Below are positions 6,922 to 15,966 of a stretch of DNA of 64,000 nt, in pieces (within the stretch, counting starts at the first letter, position 1; every line of letters begins with the position of its first letter). The position numbers were made by a program, and so were the translations under genes. The stretch comes from an uncultured Erysipelotrichaceae bacterium (GTDB taxonomy: Bacteria > Bacillota_I > Bacilli_A > Erysipelotrichales > Coprobacillaceae): positions 1 to 64,000 of the forward strand of contig UPXV01000009.1 of NCBI GenBank assembly GCA_900538465.1. Direction: 5' to 3'. The notes beneath the pieces are model-generated. The model was not told where the DNA came from. It ran no database searches and worked only from the letters and a program-made list of their open reading frames with translations.

Positions 6922-9558
6922 TTATTCAATTCCCATTTTTTCTTTAACAGCAGCTTGAGCAGCAGCTAAACGAGCTAATGGTACACGATATGGAGAACAT
7001 GAAACATAAGTTAATCCTAACTTATGGCAGAATTCAACTGAACTTGCTTCTCCACCATGTTCACCACAGATACCTAACTTGATATCTGGACGAGTTTGAC
7101 GACCTTTTTCCACAGCAATTTTCATTAATTGTCCAACACCTTCTTGGTCAACTTTAGCAAATGGATCAGATTCAAAGATTTGTTTTGTATAGTAATCACC
7201 TAAGAATTTAGCAGCATCATCACGGCTGAATCCATAAGTCATTTGAGTTAAGTCATTTGTACCGAAACTAAAGAATTCAGCTTCTTCAGCAATCTTATCA
7301 GCAGTTAATGCAGCTCTTGGAATTTCAATCATAGTACCAACTTTGTATGGTAATTCAACTCCAGCTTCTGCAATAATCTTATCTGCAGTATCAGTAACAA
7401 CTTTCTTTACATATTTTAATTCTTTAACATCACCAACAAGAGGAATCATGATTTCAGGAACCACGTTTTGTCCTTCTTTGTTAGCAGCAATAGCAGCTTC
7501 AATAACAGCTCTTGTTTGCATTTCAGCAATTTCAGGATAAGTCACAGCAAGACGACATCCTCTGTGTCCCATCATTGGGTTGAATTCTTTTAATGATTCA
7601 ACACGTGCTTTTAATGCTTCAAAAGTCATACCTAAGCTTTCAGCTAATGGTCTAATTTCATCATCAGTATGAGGTAAGAATTCATGTAAAGGTGGATCTA
7701 AGAAACGAATTGTAACTGGATAGATTTCCATAGCTTTAAATAATTCTCTAAAGTCAGATCTTTGATATGGTAAGATTTTTTCTAAAGCTTCTCTTCTTGT
7801 TGCTTCATCTTCAGCAGTAATCATACGTCTGAAGTTGAAAATTCTTTCTTCTTCAAAGAACATATGTTCAGTTCTACAAAGACCAATACCTTCAGCACCG
7901 AACTTACGAGCTTGTAAAGCATCTCTTGGAGTGTCAGCATTTGTACGCACTTGTAAAGTACGTGCTTCATCTGCCCATTCCATAAATGTTTCAAAGTCAC
8001 CACTAATTTCTGGTTCAACAGTTTTAATTTGTTCACCATAAACATTACCAGTGCTTCCATCTAATGACATATAGTCACCTTCATGATATTTTTTACCATC
8101 AGGTGTAGTTAAAACTTTAGCTTCTTCATCAATTTTTAATGAACCGCATCCACATACACAGCAAGTTCCCATACCTCTAGCAACAACTGCAGCATGTGAA
8201 GTCATACCACCACGGATAGTTAAGATACCATGAGCAATATTCATACCTTCGATATCTTCTGGAGAAGTTTCAAGACGAACTAATAAGATATCTTGAACTC
8301 CATTATTTTTTGCTTCAATAACATCTTCAGCAGTGAAATAAATACGTCCAGTTGCAGCACCAGGTGAAGCAGCTAATCCAGTAGCAACAACATGAGCACA
8401 ACGTAAAGCAGTATCATCAAAGTTTGGATGTAATAATTGGTCTAATTGTTTAGGTTCAACTTTTAATAAAGCTTCTTCCTTAGAAATCATACCTTCATTA
8501 ACTAAGTCAACAGCAATTTTTAATGCAGCAGCTGCAGTTCTTTTTCCGTTACGTGTTTGTAACATGAATAATTTACCATCTTCAATTGTAAATTCCATAT
8601 CTTGCATATCTTTATAATGATCTTCAAGAATTTTGTTGATTTTTACAAATTGTTCATAACATTCAGGCATAACTTCTTTTAATGTATCAATTGTTTGAGG
8701 TGTACGAATACCAGCAACAACGTCTTCACCTTGAGCGTTCATTAAGTATTCACCGTATAATTTCTTTTCACCTGTTGCAGGGTTTCTTGTAAAGGCAACA
8801 CCAGTACCAGAAGTATCCCCACGGTTACCATAAACCATTTCTTGAACGTTAACAGCAGTTCCCCAGCTTCCAGGAATATCGTTCAAACGTCTATAAGTAA
8901 TTGCACGGTCATTGTTCCAAGATCTAAATACAGCTTTAATAGCTTCCATCATTTGGATTTTTGGATCTTGAGGGAAATCTACACCAGCATGTTTTTTATA
9001 TTCACCTTTATAGATTTCAACAACTTCCATTAAGTCTTCAGCAGTTAATTCAGTGTCATATTCAACACCTTTTTCTTCTTTAACTTTATCGAACATTCTT
9101 TCAAATGAACTTTTTGGGAATCCCATAACAACATCAGCAAACATTTGGATAAAACGACGATAACTATCGTAAACAAAACGAGGGTTATTTGTCACTTCAG
9201 TAAATCCTTTAGCAACTTCATCATTCATTCCTAAGTTTAAAACTGTATCCATCATACCAGGCATAGATGCTCTTGCTCCAGAACGAACTGAAACAAGTAA
9301 TGGATTATGAGCATCACCCATCTTTTTACCTGTAATTTTTTCAAGTTCTGCAAGTTTTTCATAAACTTGATCTTCGATTTCTTGAGAAATCATTTTACCG
9401 TCTTCATAATATTTAGTACAAGCTTCAGTTGTCACCGTAAAACCTTGAGGTACTGGTAAACCGATATTAGTCATTTCGGCTAAGTTAGCACCCTTACCAC
9501 CAAGTAAGTTACGCATGTCTTTGTTACCTTCACTAAATAGGTAGACATATTTTTTCAT
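6922..9558 (-). CDS. ppdK: pyruvate, phosphate dikinase
   Basis: Interconverts pyruvate, ATP and phosphate with PEP, AMP and pyrophosphate. In anaerobes it supports pyrophosphate-linked glycolysis or PEP formation. At 878 aa it is full length. Domain order: N-terminal ATP-grasp domain (1-340, with LLGGKGANLAEM and the SVRSGARASMPGMMDT loop), central phospho-histidine domain with His455 in GGMTSHAAVVARGMG, and the C-terminal TIM-barrel PEP/pyruvate domain ending with the catalytic-Cys block GICGEHGG. AAGGAGGAA precedes the ATG. It is monocistronic with its own promoter and terminator. No PPDK regulatory kinase gene is adjacent. Confidence 0.97.
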   Translation of the reverse strand: MKKYVYLFSEGNKDMRNLLGGKGANLAEMTNIGLPVPQGFTVTTEACTKYYEDGKMISQEIEDQVYEKLAELEKITGKKMGDAHNPLLVSVRSGARASMPGMMDTVLNLGMNDEVAKGFTEVTNNPRFVYDSYRRFIQMFADVVMGFPKSSFERMFDKVKEEKGVEYDTELTAEDLMEVVEIYKGEYKKHAGVDFPQDPKIQMMEAIKAVFRSWNNDRAITYRRLNDIPGSWGTAVNVQEMVYGNRGDTSGTGVAFTRNPATGEKKLYGEYLMNAQGEDVVAGIRTPQTIDTLKEVMPECYEQFVKINKILEDHYKDMQDMEFTIEDGKLFMLQTRNGKRTAAAALKIAVDLVNEGMISKEEALLKVEPKQLDQLLHPNFDDTALRCAHVVATGLAASPGAATGRIYFTAEDVIEAKNNGVQDILLVRLETSPEDIEGMNIAHGILTIRGGMTSHAAVVARGMGTCCVCGCGSLKIDEEAKVLTTPDGKKYHEGDYMSLDGSTGNVYGEQIKTVEPEISGDFETFMEWADEARTLQVRTNADTPRDALQARKFGAEGIGLCRTEHMFFEEERIFNFRRMITAEDEATRREALEKILPYQRSDFRELFKAMEIYPVTIRFLDPPLHEFLPHTDDEIRPLAESLGMTFEALKARVESLKEFNPMMGHRGCRLAVTYPEIAEMQTRAVIEAAIAANKEGQNVVPEIMIPLVGDVKELKYVKKVVTDTADKIIAEAGVELPYKVGTMIEIPRAALTADKIAEEAEFFSFGTNDLTQMTYGFSRDDAAKFLGDYYTKQIFESDPFAKVDQEGVGQLMKIAVEKGRQTRPDIKLGICGEHGGEASSVEFCHKLGLTYVSCSPYRVPLARLAAAQAAVKEKMGIE

Positions 9559-9589
9559 TTCTAGTTCCTCCTTTATTACTACTTTGTAT

Positions 9590-9619
9590 ATTATACACTA
9601 TGTGAGTGCTTACATTCAA
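9590..9619 (-). promoter_or_regulatory. SigA-type promoter of ppdK
   Basis: On the minus strand TTGAAT (9619-9614), an 18-nt spacer and a consensus TATAAT (9595-9590), about 30 bases before the start codon. Confidence 0.7.
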
Positions 9620-9641
9620 CCTTAAATTTCCTATTTTTATG

Positions 9642-9675
9642 AAAAAAAAGATGTATGCTATGAAACATACATCTT
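9642..9675 (-). terminator. terminator of the DEAD-box helicase gene
   Basis: A perfect 10-bp stem (AAGATGTATG with CATACATCTT) with an 8-nt loop, followed on the minus strand by eight T. It lies about 55 bases past the helicase stop. Confidence 0.85.
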
Positions 9676-9731
9676 GAAATTTTAAATTTTCCTTAATTTA
9701 TCATTCTTTTTGGGAATTTTAACAAATCAAA

Positions 9732-11294
9732 TTATTTATCACTTGCAAATTCAATTTGCACTTTTCTTTGTCTAATTTTTTGCTTTTGACAAAGTTTTAC
9801 AACTTTTTGACTGACTTGTGTCTTTATATCAACAAAAGTAAATTTACGTTTAATTGTAATATCACCAATATCACTCTTTTTAATTTTGCCATATTTCACC
9901 AAGAAATCAACAACATCTTTCACATTGATTTTATCCATTGAACCAGCAGTCATAAACAAACGATCAAATTGACGATTTTCCATAACATCTTCTTGATAAT
10001 CAAAACCAACACGTTGTTTATAACACATAGAAAGTAATGTAGCCATAACATCCGTCTTCATATTGGCAGGAATATCTCTAGCCACTTCAACAAAAGCATC
10101 TTTATTTCCTTTTAACATTTCTTCTTGAACATCAAATAATAATTCTTTCATCTTTTGTTCAAAAATACTTTGCATTGTTGGAATTTCTAACTGTTCAATT
10201 TGACTCTTTGTTTTTCTTTGAATCGCCATTAAGAAGTTCTTTTCACGATTTGTAACAATTGAATAAGCTTCTCCTTTTTTATTCGCACGTCCTGTTCTTC
10301 CAATACGATGAATATATAATTCTTCATCTTGTGGCATTTCATAGTTAATTACATGCGAAATGTTATCAACATCAATACCTCTTGCTGCCACGTCAGTCGC
10401 AACCAAATATTGAATTTGTCCACTTTTAAATCTTTTTAATGTATTGGTACGTTGATTTTGTGATAAATCTCCATGCATAGCTTCAACATTATAATGTCTT
10501 TGTTGCATAGCTGCGACTATTTCATCAACACTTCTTTTGGTTTTACAGAAAACAATCGTATTTTCCATTTCTCTTGAATCTAAGATACGACATAATGTTT
10601 CAAATTTATGATTTTGTCTTGTTTCAAAATAATATTGTGAAACTGTTGAAGCTGTTTTAGTTTTTGATTTAATTTGAATATGTTGATAATCATCTGCCAT
10701 ATAAAAACTTGCAATTTTTTTAATATCAGCTGGCATTGTTGCTGAAAATAAAATAGTTTGTTTTTCTTTTGGAGTTTCTTTTAAAATATTTTCAATATCT
10801 TCAATAAATCCCATATTTAACATTTCATCAGCTTCATCCAAAACCATAAAATCAATATGATCAAATTTTAAAACTTTACGACGCATTAAATCTTGTACAC
10901 GACCAGGTGTCCCAACAACAATATCAGCACCACGTTTAATATCTTTAATTTGTCTTTCAATATCACTTCCACCAAAAACACTAACAATTTTTAAATCTGT
11001 ATATTTTCCAATACGTTTCAATTCTTCATGAATTTGTAATGCAAGTTCTCTAGTTGGAGAAAGAATCAAAGCTTTGATTTGTTTTCCTTCTTTTTTTACC
11101 ATTGACAATAAAACACTACCAAAAGCTAATGTTTTCCCAGTTCCCGTTTGGGCTTGTCCAATAATATCATGTCCTTCTAATAAAACAGGAATAGCCTTTT
11201 CTTGAATTGGAGATGGTGATACATATCCCATCATCTCAATTCCTTTTTGAACGTCTTTTGATAAACCTAAATCTTTAAATGTTATATTACTCAT
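9732..11294 (-). CDS. DEAD-box ATP-dependent RNA helicase with DbpA-type RNA-binding tail
   Basis: A 520-aa RNA helicase of the DeaD/CshA/DbpA class, acting in ribosome assembly, mRNA turnover and cold adaptation. Motifs in order: Q motif (SPIQEKAIPVL), AQTGTGKT, PTRELALQ, GTPGR, DEAD, SAT, then the second RecA domain with RGIDV and HRIGRTGR. The C-terminal 80 residues resemble the DbpA RNA-binding domain (DIGDITIKRKFTFVDI). The ATG at 11294 has GGAAAGAGG before it; the frame open to 11339 has no site. A leader of more than 100 bases with complementary segments lies upstream. Whether it is CshA-, CshB- or DbpA-like is unclear. Confidence 0.92.
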   Translation of the reverse strand: MSNITFKDLGLSKDVQKGIEMMGYVSPSPIQEKAIPVLLEGHDIIGQAQTGTGKTLAFGSVLLSMVKKEGKQIKALILSPTRELALQIHEELKRIGKYTDLKIVSVFGGSDIERQIKDIKRGADIVVGTPGRVQDLMRRKVLKFDHIDFMVLDEADEMLNMGFIEDIENILKETPKEKQTILFSATMPADIKKIASFYMADDYQHIQIKSKTKTASTVSQYYFETRQNHKFETLCRILDSREMENTIVFCKTKRSVDEIVAAMQQRHYNVEAMHGDLSQNQRTNTLKRFKSGQIQYLVATDVAARGIDVDNISHVINYEMPQDEELYIHRIGRTGRANKKGEAYSIVTNREKNFLMAIQRKTKSQIEQLEIPTMQSIFEQKMKELLFDVQEEMLKGNKDAFVEVARDIPANMKTDVMATLLSMCYKQRVGFDYQEDVMENRQFDRLFMTAGSMDKINVKDVVDFLVKYGKIKKSDIGDITIKRKFTFVDIKTQVSQKVVKLCQKQKIRQRKVQIEFASDK

Positions 11295-11460
11295 AAATAC
11301 CTCTTTCCTTATATTTTGTCTATTGCATTTTCTTTTCAAAGCGTTAAATCATTATGCACTTGAACCTTCGCCTACACTCTTAGGTTTGACAAAATTAAGG
11401 CGAACGTATCACATATTTTTGACGACATTGTTTTTAAAAATTAACAATATAGAAATATCA
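11295..11460 (-). promoter_or_regulatory. long leader region of the DEAD-box gene with competing helices
   Basis: No gene is credible here. Read on the minus strand, TTCGCCT (about 11404-11398) can pair with AGGCGAA (about 11373-11367), and AACCT can pair with AGGTT, which overlaps the second arm. The two helices would exclude each other. DEAD-box cold-shock genes often carry long regulated leaders, so a regulatory 5' UTR is plausible, but this is inference. No confident promoter was found. Confidence 0.35.
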
Positions 11461-11470
11461 CTAAGCCATA

Positions 11471-11496
11471 AAGAAAACCAGGAAGTGGTTTCCTGG
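11471..11496 (-). terminator. terminator of the GNAT-FolC gene
   Basis: CCAGGAA/TTCCTGG stem with a 5-nt loop, followed on the minus strand by TTTTCTTT. Confidence 0.75.
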
Positions 11497-11552
11497 CTAT
11501 CAGTCACATTTCTTCTTGGTTAGAATAGCATAGCTTTTGTAAAAAGGCAAGT

Positions 11553-13241
11553 TTATTTTTTTAAAGATACTTGTTTTTGAATATATGGTCGCACTTGTGA
11601 GATAAAATAAAGCGATCCTGTAATGAAAACAACACCATCATGGCCAAACGCTTCATCAACAGCCTTATGCCAATCTTTTTCAATTTTAACCGGAAAACTT
11701 TCAGCTAGTTTTTCAGCACTTTGAGCACGATAGAAATCAAATTCACAGACTGTAACATCATCTGTTAACTTCAATAACAATTCCATCATGGCATGTGTAT
11801 CTTTATCTCTTAAAGCACTAAAAATAACTTTAATATGAGAATATTTTTTGGCTGATTGATAAAATGCTTCCATTCCTTCTTTGTTGTGAGCACCATCAAT
11901 AATCATCAATGGATGATCACAAACCTTTTCAAAACGACCAGCCCACACAGCATCTTTAAGTCCCTGCAACATTGTCGCATCATCGAATTGAGCATAACCA
12001 TTTTCTCTTAGATACAAAAGAATTTCTAATGCGAGGGCACTATTTTCACATTGATATCTGGCTGATGTTTGTAAAACAACATGGTATTGTCGATAATCAA
12101 AAGAAACTTGTTGTTGATTATCTTGAATATTTGTAATGGGTTGAACAAACAATAAAGGACTATGATGTGTTAAACAAATTTCTTGAAAGACTTGGATACA
12201 TTCCTTTTTTCTCTCACCAGTAATAAAAGGAACATAATCTTTAATAATTCCACCTTTTGTTCTGGCAATTTTTTCATATGTATCTCCTAAATATTCTGTA
12301 TGATCCAAACCAATATTTGTATTAGAGGCAATAATTGGAGAAACAATATTTGTAGCATCCAGTTCCCCACCAAGTCCAACTTCAAAAATAGCAAAATCAA
12401 CACGATGTTTCAAAAAGAACATAATGGCAATAAAAACTTCAATTTCAAACATAGAAAGTTCATATTCTAACCATAAATTCATATAACGATTGGCATAAGC
12501 AATAATTTCATCTTCTAAAATATGTTGATTATTAATACGCATCACTTCTAAACGTGTAACCAAAACTGGTGAAGTAAAGGTTGCCACACTATAACCAGCT
12601 TTTTGCAAGACGGAACGTAAATAATTGGTTGTTGACCCTTTCCCATTGGTTCCACCAATATGAATTGTTTTTAATAATGTTTGAGGATTGGCCATATCTT
12701 GCATAAAACGTCTAAAATTATCTAAAGCATAGACACGATCTTTTTGACTTGCAATAAAATCATGAACTTGATCATAAGTTGTAAAGCGTTGAAGATTTTC
12801 ACTATGATAAATCATTGGTTGAAATGTAATTCCATGAACAGTTTGTTTTTCATTAACAATTTCAAAACCATTCTTTTTATAAAAAAGAATTGCATCTTCA
12901 TCAGCATTTACACAAATATCTCCTAACATTAACTTTTTAGCTTGATTTAAAAGTTGCGTTCCGATTCCTTGACCTTGATATTTTTCATCAACGAATAAAC
13001 TTTGAATATGTTTGAAATCAAAGATACCAATAACACCAATCAGTTCATTTTCGAAAAAAGCTCCTAACATTAACAAACGTTGTTGTTTCATTAATGATAA
13101 AATATTTTCATTTTCAAAAGTTTGAAGAAATTCCTTTTTTCCTTCATCTGAATAATGTTTGGCTAGTTGATGATTAAAGACTTTATGAATCAATTGATTA
13201 GATCTAGAAACATCATGTCCTCTTAATATTTTTACTTCCAT
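11553..13241 (-). CDS. folC: GNAT acetyltransferase fused to folylpolyglutamate/dihydrofolate synthase
   Basis: One uninterrupted 562-aa frame holding two enzymes. Residues 1-148 form a GNAT N-acetyltransferase domain with the acetyl-CoA loop YQGQGIGTQLL (about 88-98) and the late block FYKKNGFEI. Residues about 152-560 are FolC, which adds glutamate to folates: the ATP loop GGTNGKGST at 196-204, TFTSPVL, the FEVGLGGELDATN block and IIDGAHNKEGM. Free-standing FolC is about 420-430 aa, which accounts for the extra 150 residues. AAAGGAG precedes the ATG at 13241, and no good internal start with an SD was noticed at the domain junction. It follows pstA, from which a terminator separates it. The acetyl acceptor is unknown. 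Confidence 0.9.
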   Translation of the reverse strand: MEVKILRGHDVSRSNQLIHKVFNHQLAKHYSDEGKKEFLQTFENENILSLMKQQRLLMLGAFFENELIGVIGIFDFKHIQSLFVDEKYQGQGIGTQLLNQAKKLMLGDICVNADEDAILFYKKNGFEIVNEKQTVHGITFQPMIYHSENLQRFTTYDQVHDFIASQKDRVYALDNFRRFMQDMANPQTLLKTIHIGGTNGKGSTTNYLRSVLQKAGYSVATFTSPVLVTRLEVMRINNQHILEDEIIAYANRYMNLWLEYELSMFEIEVFIAIMFFLKHRVDFAIFEVGLGGELDATNIVSPIIASNTNIGLDHTEYLGDTYEKIARTKGGIIKDYVPFITGERKKECIQVFQEICLTHHSPLLFVQPITNIQDNQQQVSFDYRQYHVVLQTSARYQCENSALALEILLYLRENGYAQFDDATMLQGLKDAVWAGRFEKVCDHPLMIIDGAHNKEGMEAFYQSAKKYSHIKVIFSALRDKDTHAMMELLLKLTDDVTVCEFDFYRAQSAEKLAESFPVKIEKDWHKAVDEAFGHDGVVFITGSLYFISQVRPYIQKQVSLKK

Positions 13242-13264
13242 ATATACTCCTTTATGTCTTTATT

Positions 13265-13290
13265 AAAAAAACAGCCTGAGCTGTTTTTTT
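13265..13290 (-). terminator. terminator of pstA
   Basis: AAAAAAACAG and CTGTTTTTTT arms around CCTGAG. It overlaps the last bases of the pstA stop and lies upstream of the folC fusion. Confidence 0.75.
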
Positions 13291-13615
13291 AAATCTTTTC
13301 AAAGCGATCTACATCAACAACAAATACAGTTGCTCCACCAACCAAAACATCTACCATAATTGGAGTAAAGAATTCTCCCATTTCAGTAGGAGGGACAGTT
13401 GGTTCTTTTTCTACACGTTTTCTTGCATGGGCTTTGATAATTTCTAATGCAGGATCAACCTTATCATCATTTGTACCAATAAAGAAAGTTGTATTTCCTT
13501 TCTTTAAAAATCCCCCTGATGTTGCAAGTTTTGTCACAAAGAAACCACCTTCAGTTAATGCAGTTTGAACAGCAGAACTGTCATCATTGTTGACAATGGC
13601 AATTATAAGTTTCAT
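13289..13615 (-). CDS. pstA: cyclic-di-AMP receptor PstA (DarA), PII-like
   Basis: A 108-aa protein of the PstA/DarA family, PII-like trimers that bind the second messenger c-di-AMP. Family sequence is clear: MKLIIAIVNNDD, LATSGGFLKKGNTTFFIG (the nucleotide-binding T-loop region), and the C-terminal VGGATVFVVDVDRFEKI. Length matches the family (about 109 aa). GAAGGGGG precedes the ATG. A diadenylate cyclase must lie elsewhere. The KtrA/KtrB potassium uptake genes later in this window are members of a class often controlled by c-di-AMP, which is a contextual link only. Confidence 0.95.
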   Translation of the reverse strand: MKLIIAIVNNDDSSAVQTALTEGGFFVTKLATSGGFLKKGNTTFFIGTNDDKVDPALEIIKAHARKRVEKEPTVPPTEMGEFFTPIMVDVLVGGATVFVVDVDRFEKI

Positions 13616-13672
13616 AACATTACCCCCTTCTCTTTCTATATTAACACTTTTTGTAAAAAATTACATCATTTT

Positions 13673-14860
13673 TTAATCGTCTTGAATCATTTCTCCATGT
13701 TGTTTTGGTAAAAAACGTTCTTCATAAACACGTAAAGCATAACTATCAGTCATTCCAGAAAGATAATCACTCACAATTAATTCATTTGGTGTTTCACGAT
13801 ATGTTTCAATCATTTTATTGACATGACGGTCAATACCATGATCTTCTTCTATATTATCAATAAGGTCATCATAAAAAGCATTATATAATTCTTTGACTAA
13901 GCGTGTTAATTTTTCATTTTCTCTAACGATTGTAGGATGATGATGAATATGTGTTGAAATAAACGCAAACAAGACTTCTAAGGCTTGATAAACTTCTTCA
14001 GAGAATTCAAGATAGGGTTTATGATAACTATGAATAACAATATCTCCAATTAAGCGATTAATCATTGACTTATTGTCTTTTCCTAAAACATCAACAACTT
14101 CCTTTGGTAAATCTTCTTCTTTAATAATCCCCACTTTAATGGCATCTTCAATATCTTTACCAACATAAGAAATAACATCAGAAATACGAACAACGCATCC
14201 TTCTAAAGTCATTGGAGCAATCTTTTTAGAATAATCTCTTTCATGCCAACATTTTTCGTACTCTTGCCAAAATTGCGCAATGTTTTTTTCTCTATCTGGT
14301 TTATATATACGTGATAAGATTTCTCCATTATGACATAAAATCCCATCCAATACTTGTAAAGACACATTATAGCCAACACCATTTCTTTCAACAAACAATA
14401 AATGTCTCACACTATTGGCATTATGATTAAAATATCCAAAATGTCTTTCTTGTAAACAATCATCAATTGCTTTTTCACCGACATGACCATAAGGCGCATG
14501 TCCCAAATCATGACCTAATGCAATAGCTTCAATCAAATCTAAATTCAAATTCAACCCACGTCCAATTTGTCTTGCGATTCGTGATACCCATTGAACATGT
14601 AAAGAACGTTTGGTAATATGCACATTGCTAAAGAATGATAATGCTTGTGTTTTATCAACATAGCGAGAATATCCTTTAGAATATAAAACACGATCTATAT
14701 CTTTTTCAAATGGCCATCGAATATCAAATTCAGTGGATGGTTTTGATGTATGTTTTACTTTAATACATTCACTATTCTTAGTTGCATAGGGTGATAGACG
14801 ATCATCCATTAATTTTGTTTCAATCAAGGAAGAGTGAACAATTTTATCTTCTTTTTTCAA
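13673..14860 (-). CDS. dGTPase-like HD-domain triphosphohydrolase
   Basis: A 395-aa protein of the deoxyguanosinetriphosphate triphosphohydrolase-like family, which removes triphosphate from dNTPs. The HD metal site is visible: His88 in TKRSLHVQWV, His117-Asp118 in ALGHDLGHAPYGHVGEKAI, and a later Asp in VVRISDVISYVGKD. The start is TTG at 14860, supported by AAAGGATG 7-8 bases upstream; the next in-frame ATG is at residue 18. It is divergent from mutY with a short shared intergenic region. Substrate range is not readable; many Firmicute members act on several dNTPs. Confidence 0.87.
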   Translation of the reverse strand: MKKEDKIVHSSLIETKLMDDRLSPYATKNSECIKVKHTSKPSTEFDIRWPFEKDIDRVLYSKGYSRYVDKTQALSFFSNVHITKRSLHVQWVSRIARQIGRGLNLNLDLIEAIALGHDLGHAPYGHVGEKAIDDCLQERHFGYFNHNANSVRHLLFVERNGVGYNVSLQVLDGILCHNGEILSRIYKPDREKNIAQFWQEYEKCWHERDYSKKIAPMTLEGCVVRISDVISYVGKDIEDAIKVGIIKEEDLPKEVVDVLGKDNKSMINRLIGDIVIHSYHKPYLEFSEEVYQALEVLFAFISTHIHHHPTIVRENEKLTRLVKELYNAFYDDLIDNIEEDHGIDRHVNKMIETYRETPNELIVSDYLSGMTDSYALRVYEERFLPKQHGEMIQDD

Positions 14861-14873
14861 AATATCACATCCT

Positions 14874-14901
14874 TTGTTTTTTTTATAAATTATAGTATAA
14901 T
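14874..14901 (+). promoter_or_regulatory. promoter of mutY
   Basis: TTGTTT (14874-14879), a 16-nt spacer and a consensus TATAAT (14896-14901). It sits in the 56-bp gap between the divergent dGTPase gene and mutY, and the leader would be very short. Confidence 0.55.
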
Positions 14902-14916
14902 ACGTTTGGTGATGAT

Positions 14917-15954
14917 ATGCAAAACAATATGCAATACAATTTAATTGAATGGTACAAACAAAACCATCGCGATTTTCCTTGGCGACAAAATGAAAATCCT
15001 TACTATATCTGGATTAGTGAGATCATGCTTCAACAAACAACAACGGAAGCTGTCATTCCCTATTTCCAAAGATTTTTAGAAAAATTCCCTACTATTGAAG
15101 ATTTAGCAAACGCTTCTTTAGAAGATGTTTATAAAATGTGGGAAGGCTTAGGTTATTACCGTCGAGCAAAACATATTCATGAAACAGCACAAGTGATTAT
15201 GGAAAAATATCAAGGTATTTTTCCAACGACTTATAAAGATATTCTTGCTTTAAAAGGAATTGGTGCCTATACTGCTGGAGCAATTTGTTCCATTGCCTAC
15301 CATGAACCAACTCCTGCAATTGATGGAAATGTTTTAAGAATCATAGCAAGAGTCTATGCTTTAAAAGACAATATTGCCCTTTTGCAAACACAAAAGAAGA
15401 TTTATCAAATTGTTGAAGAGCTGATTCAAGGTTATGATGCTTCTTCTTTTAATCAAGGGCTGATGGATTTAGGGGCAACCATTTGTCGTCCATTGAATCC
15501 AAAATGTGAAATTTGTCCTATTTCTCAATTTTGTCAAGCTTTCAAAATCAATCAACAAAGAGTTTTACCAATCAATATCAAAAATATAAAACATAAAGAA
15601 CTTCATTATATAACAGGAATTATTACATATAAAGATCAATTCATGATGATTCAAAATCCAGCTGGACTTTTAGAAAACCTTTATGGTTTTATTCAATTTG
15701 AATGTGAAAGTCCTTATCGCTTTATTGAAGAGTTTGAAGACAACTATCATCAATCATTATCTATTGTGTCTTATATTCAAGATATTAAACATGTTTTTAC
15801 ACATCGAACTTGGCATATGCATGTTTATCATTTTGTTTTAGATTGTCCTTGTGAATCTTTATATGACTTATCTCAAATTCAACAATTACCTTTATCGACT
15901 GCTCATTTAAAAGTTTTAAAAGCTTATCAAAAAAACAAAGGCCTCAATCAATGA
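14917..15954 (+). CDS. mutY: A/G-specific adenine DNA glycosylase
   Basis: Removes adenine mispaired with 8-oxoguanine in base excision repair. The 345-aa protein has the HhH-GPD fold: catalytic Glu35 in ISEIMLQQT, hairpin-helix-hairpin LKGIGAYTAGAI (113-124), catalytic Asp136 in PAIDGN, and the 4Fe-4S ligands Cys190, 197, 200 and 206 (C-x6-C-x2-C-x5-C). The C-terminal third is the NUDIX-like 8-oxoG recognition domain with FTHRTWHMHVY. The ATG at 14917 has GGTGAT only 2 bases upstream; ATG at 14929 is an alternative start. The last 11 bases overlap the convergent phoH gene. Confidence 0.95.
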   Translation: MQNNMQYNLIEWYKQNHRDFPWRQNENPYYIWISEIMLQQTTTEAVIPYFQRFLEKFPTIEDLANASLEDVYKMWEGLGYYRRAKHIHETAQVIMEKYQGIFPTTYKDILALKGIGAYTAGAICSIAYHEPTPAIDGNVLRIIARVYALKDNIALLQTQKKIYQIVEELIQGYDASSFNQGLMDLGATICRPLNPKCEICPISQFCQAFKINQQRVLPINIKNIKHKELHYITGIITYKDQFMMIQNPAGLLENLYGFIQFECESPYRFIEEFEDNYHQSLSIVSYIQDIKHVFTHRTWHMHVYHFVLDCPCESLYDLSQIQQLPLSTAHLKVLKAYQKNKGLNQ

Positions 15955-15966
15955 GGTCTTCTTTTT
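15938..15966. terminator. bidirectional terminator inside the mutY/phoH overlap
   Basis: CCTCA/TGAGG stem extended by four weaker pairs, flanked by an A-rich and a T-rich arm. Both stop codons lie in the hairpin. Confidence 0.7.

Noticed and set aside
11323..11523. 66-aa plus-strand frame in the gap between the helicase and folC genes
   Set aside because: No SD, no recognisable sequence, overlaps the helicase start and the folC terminator.
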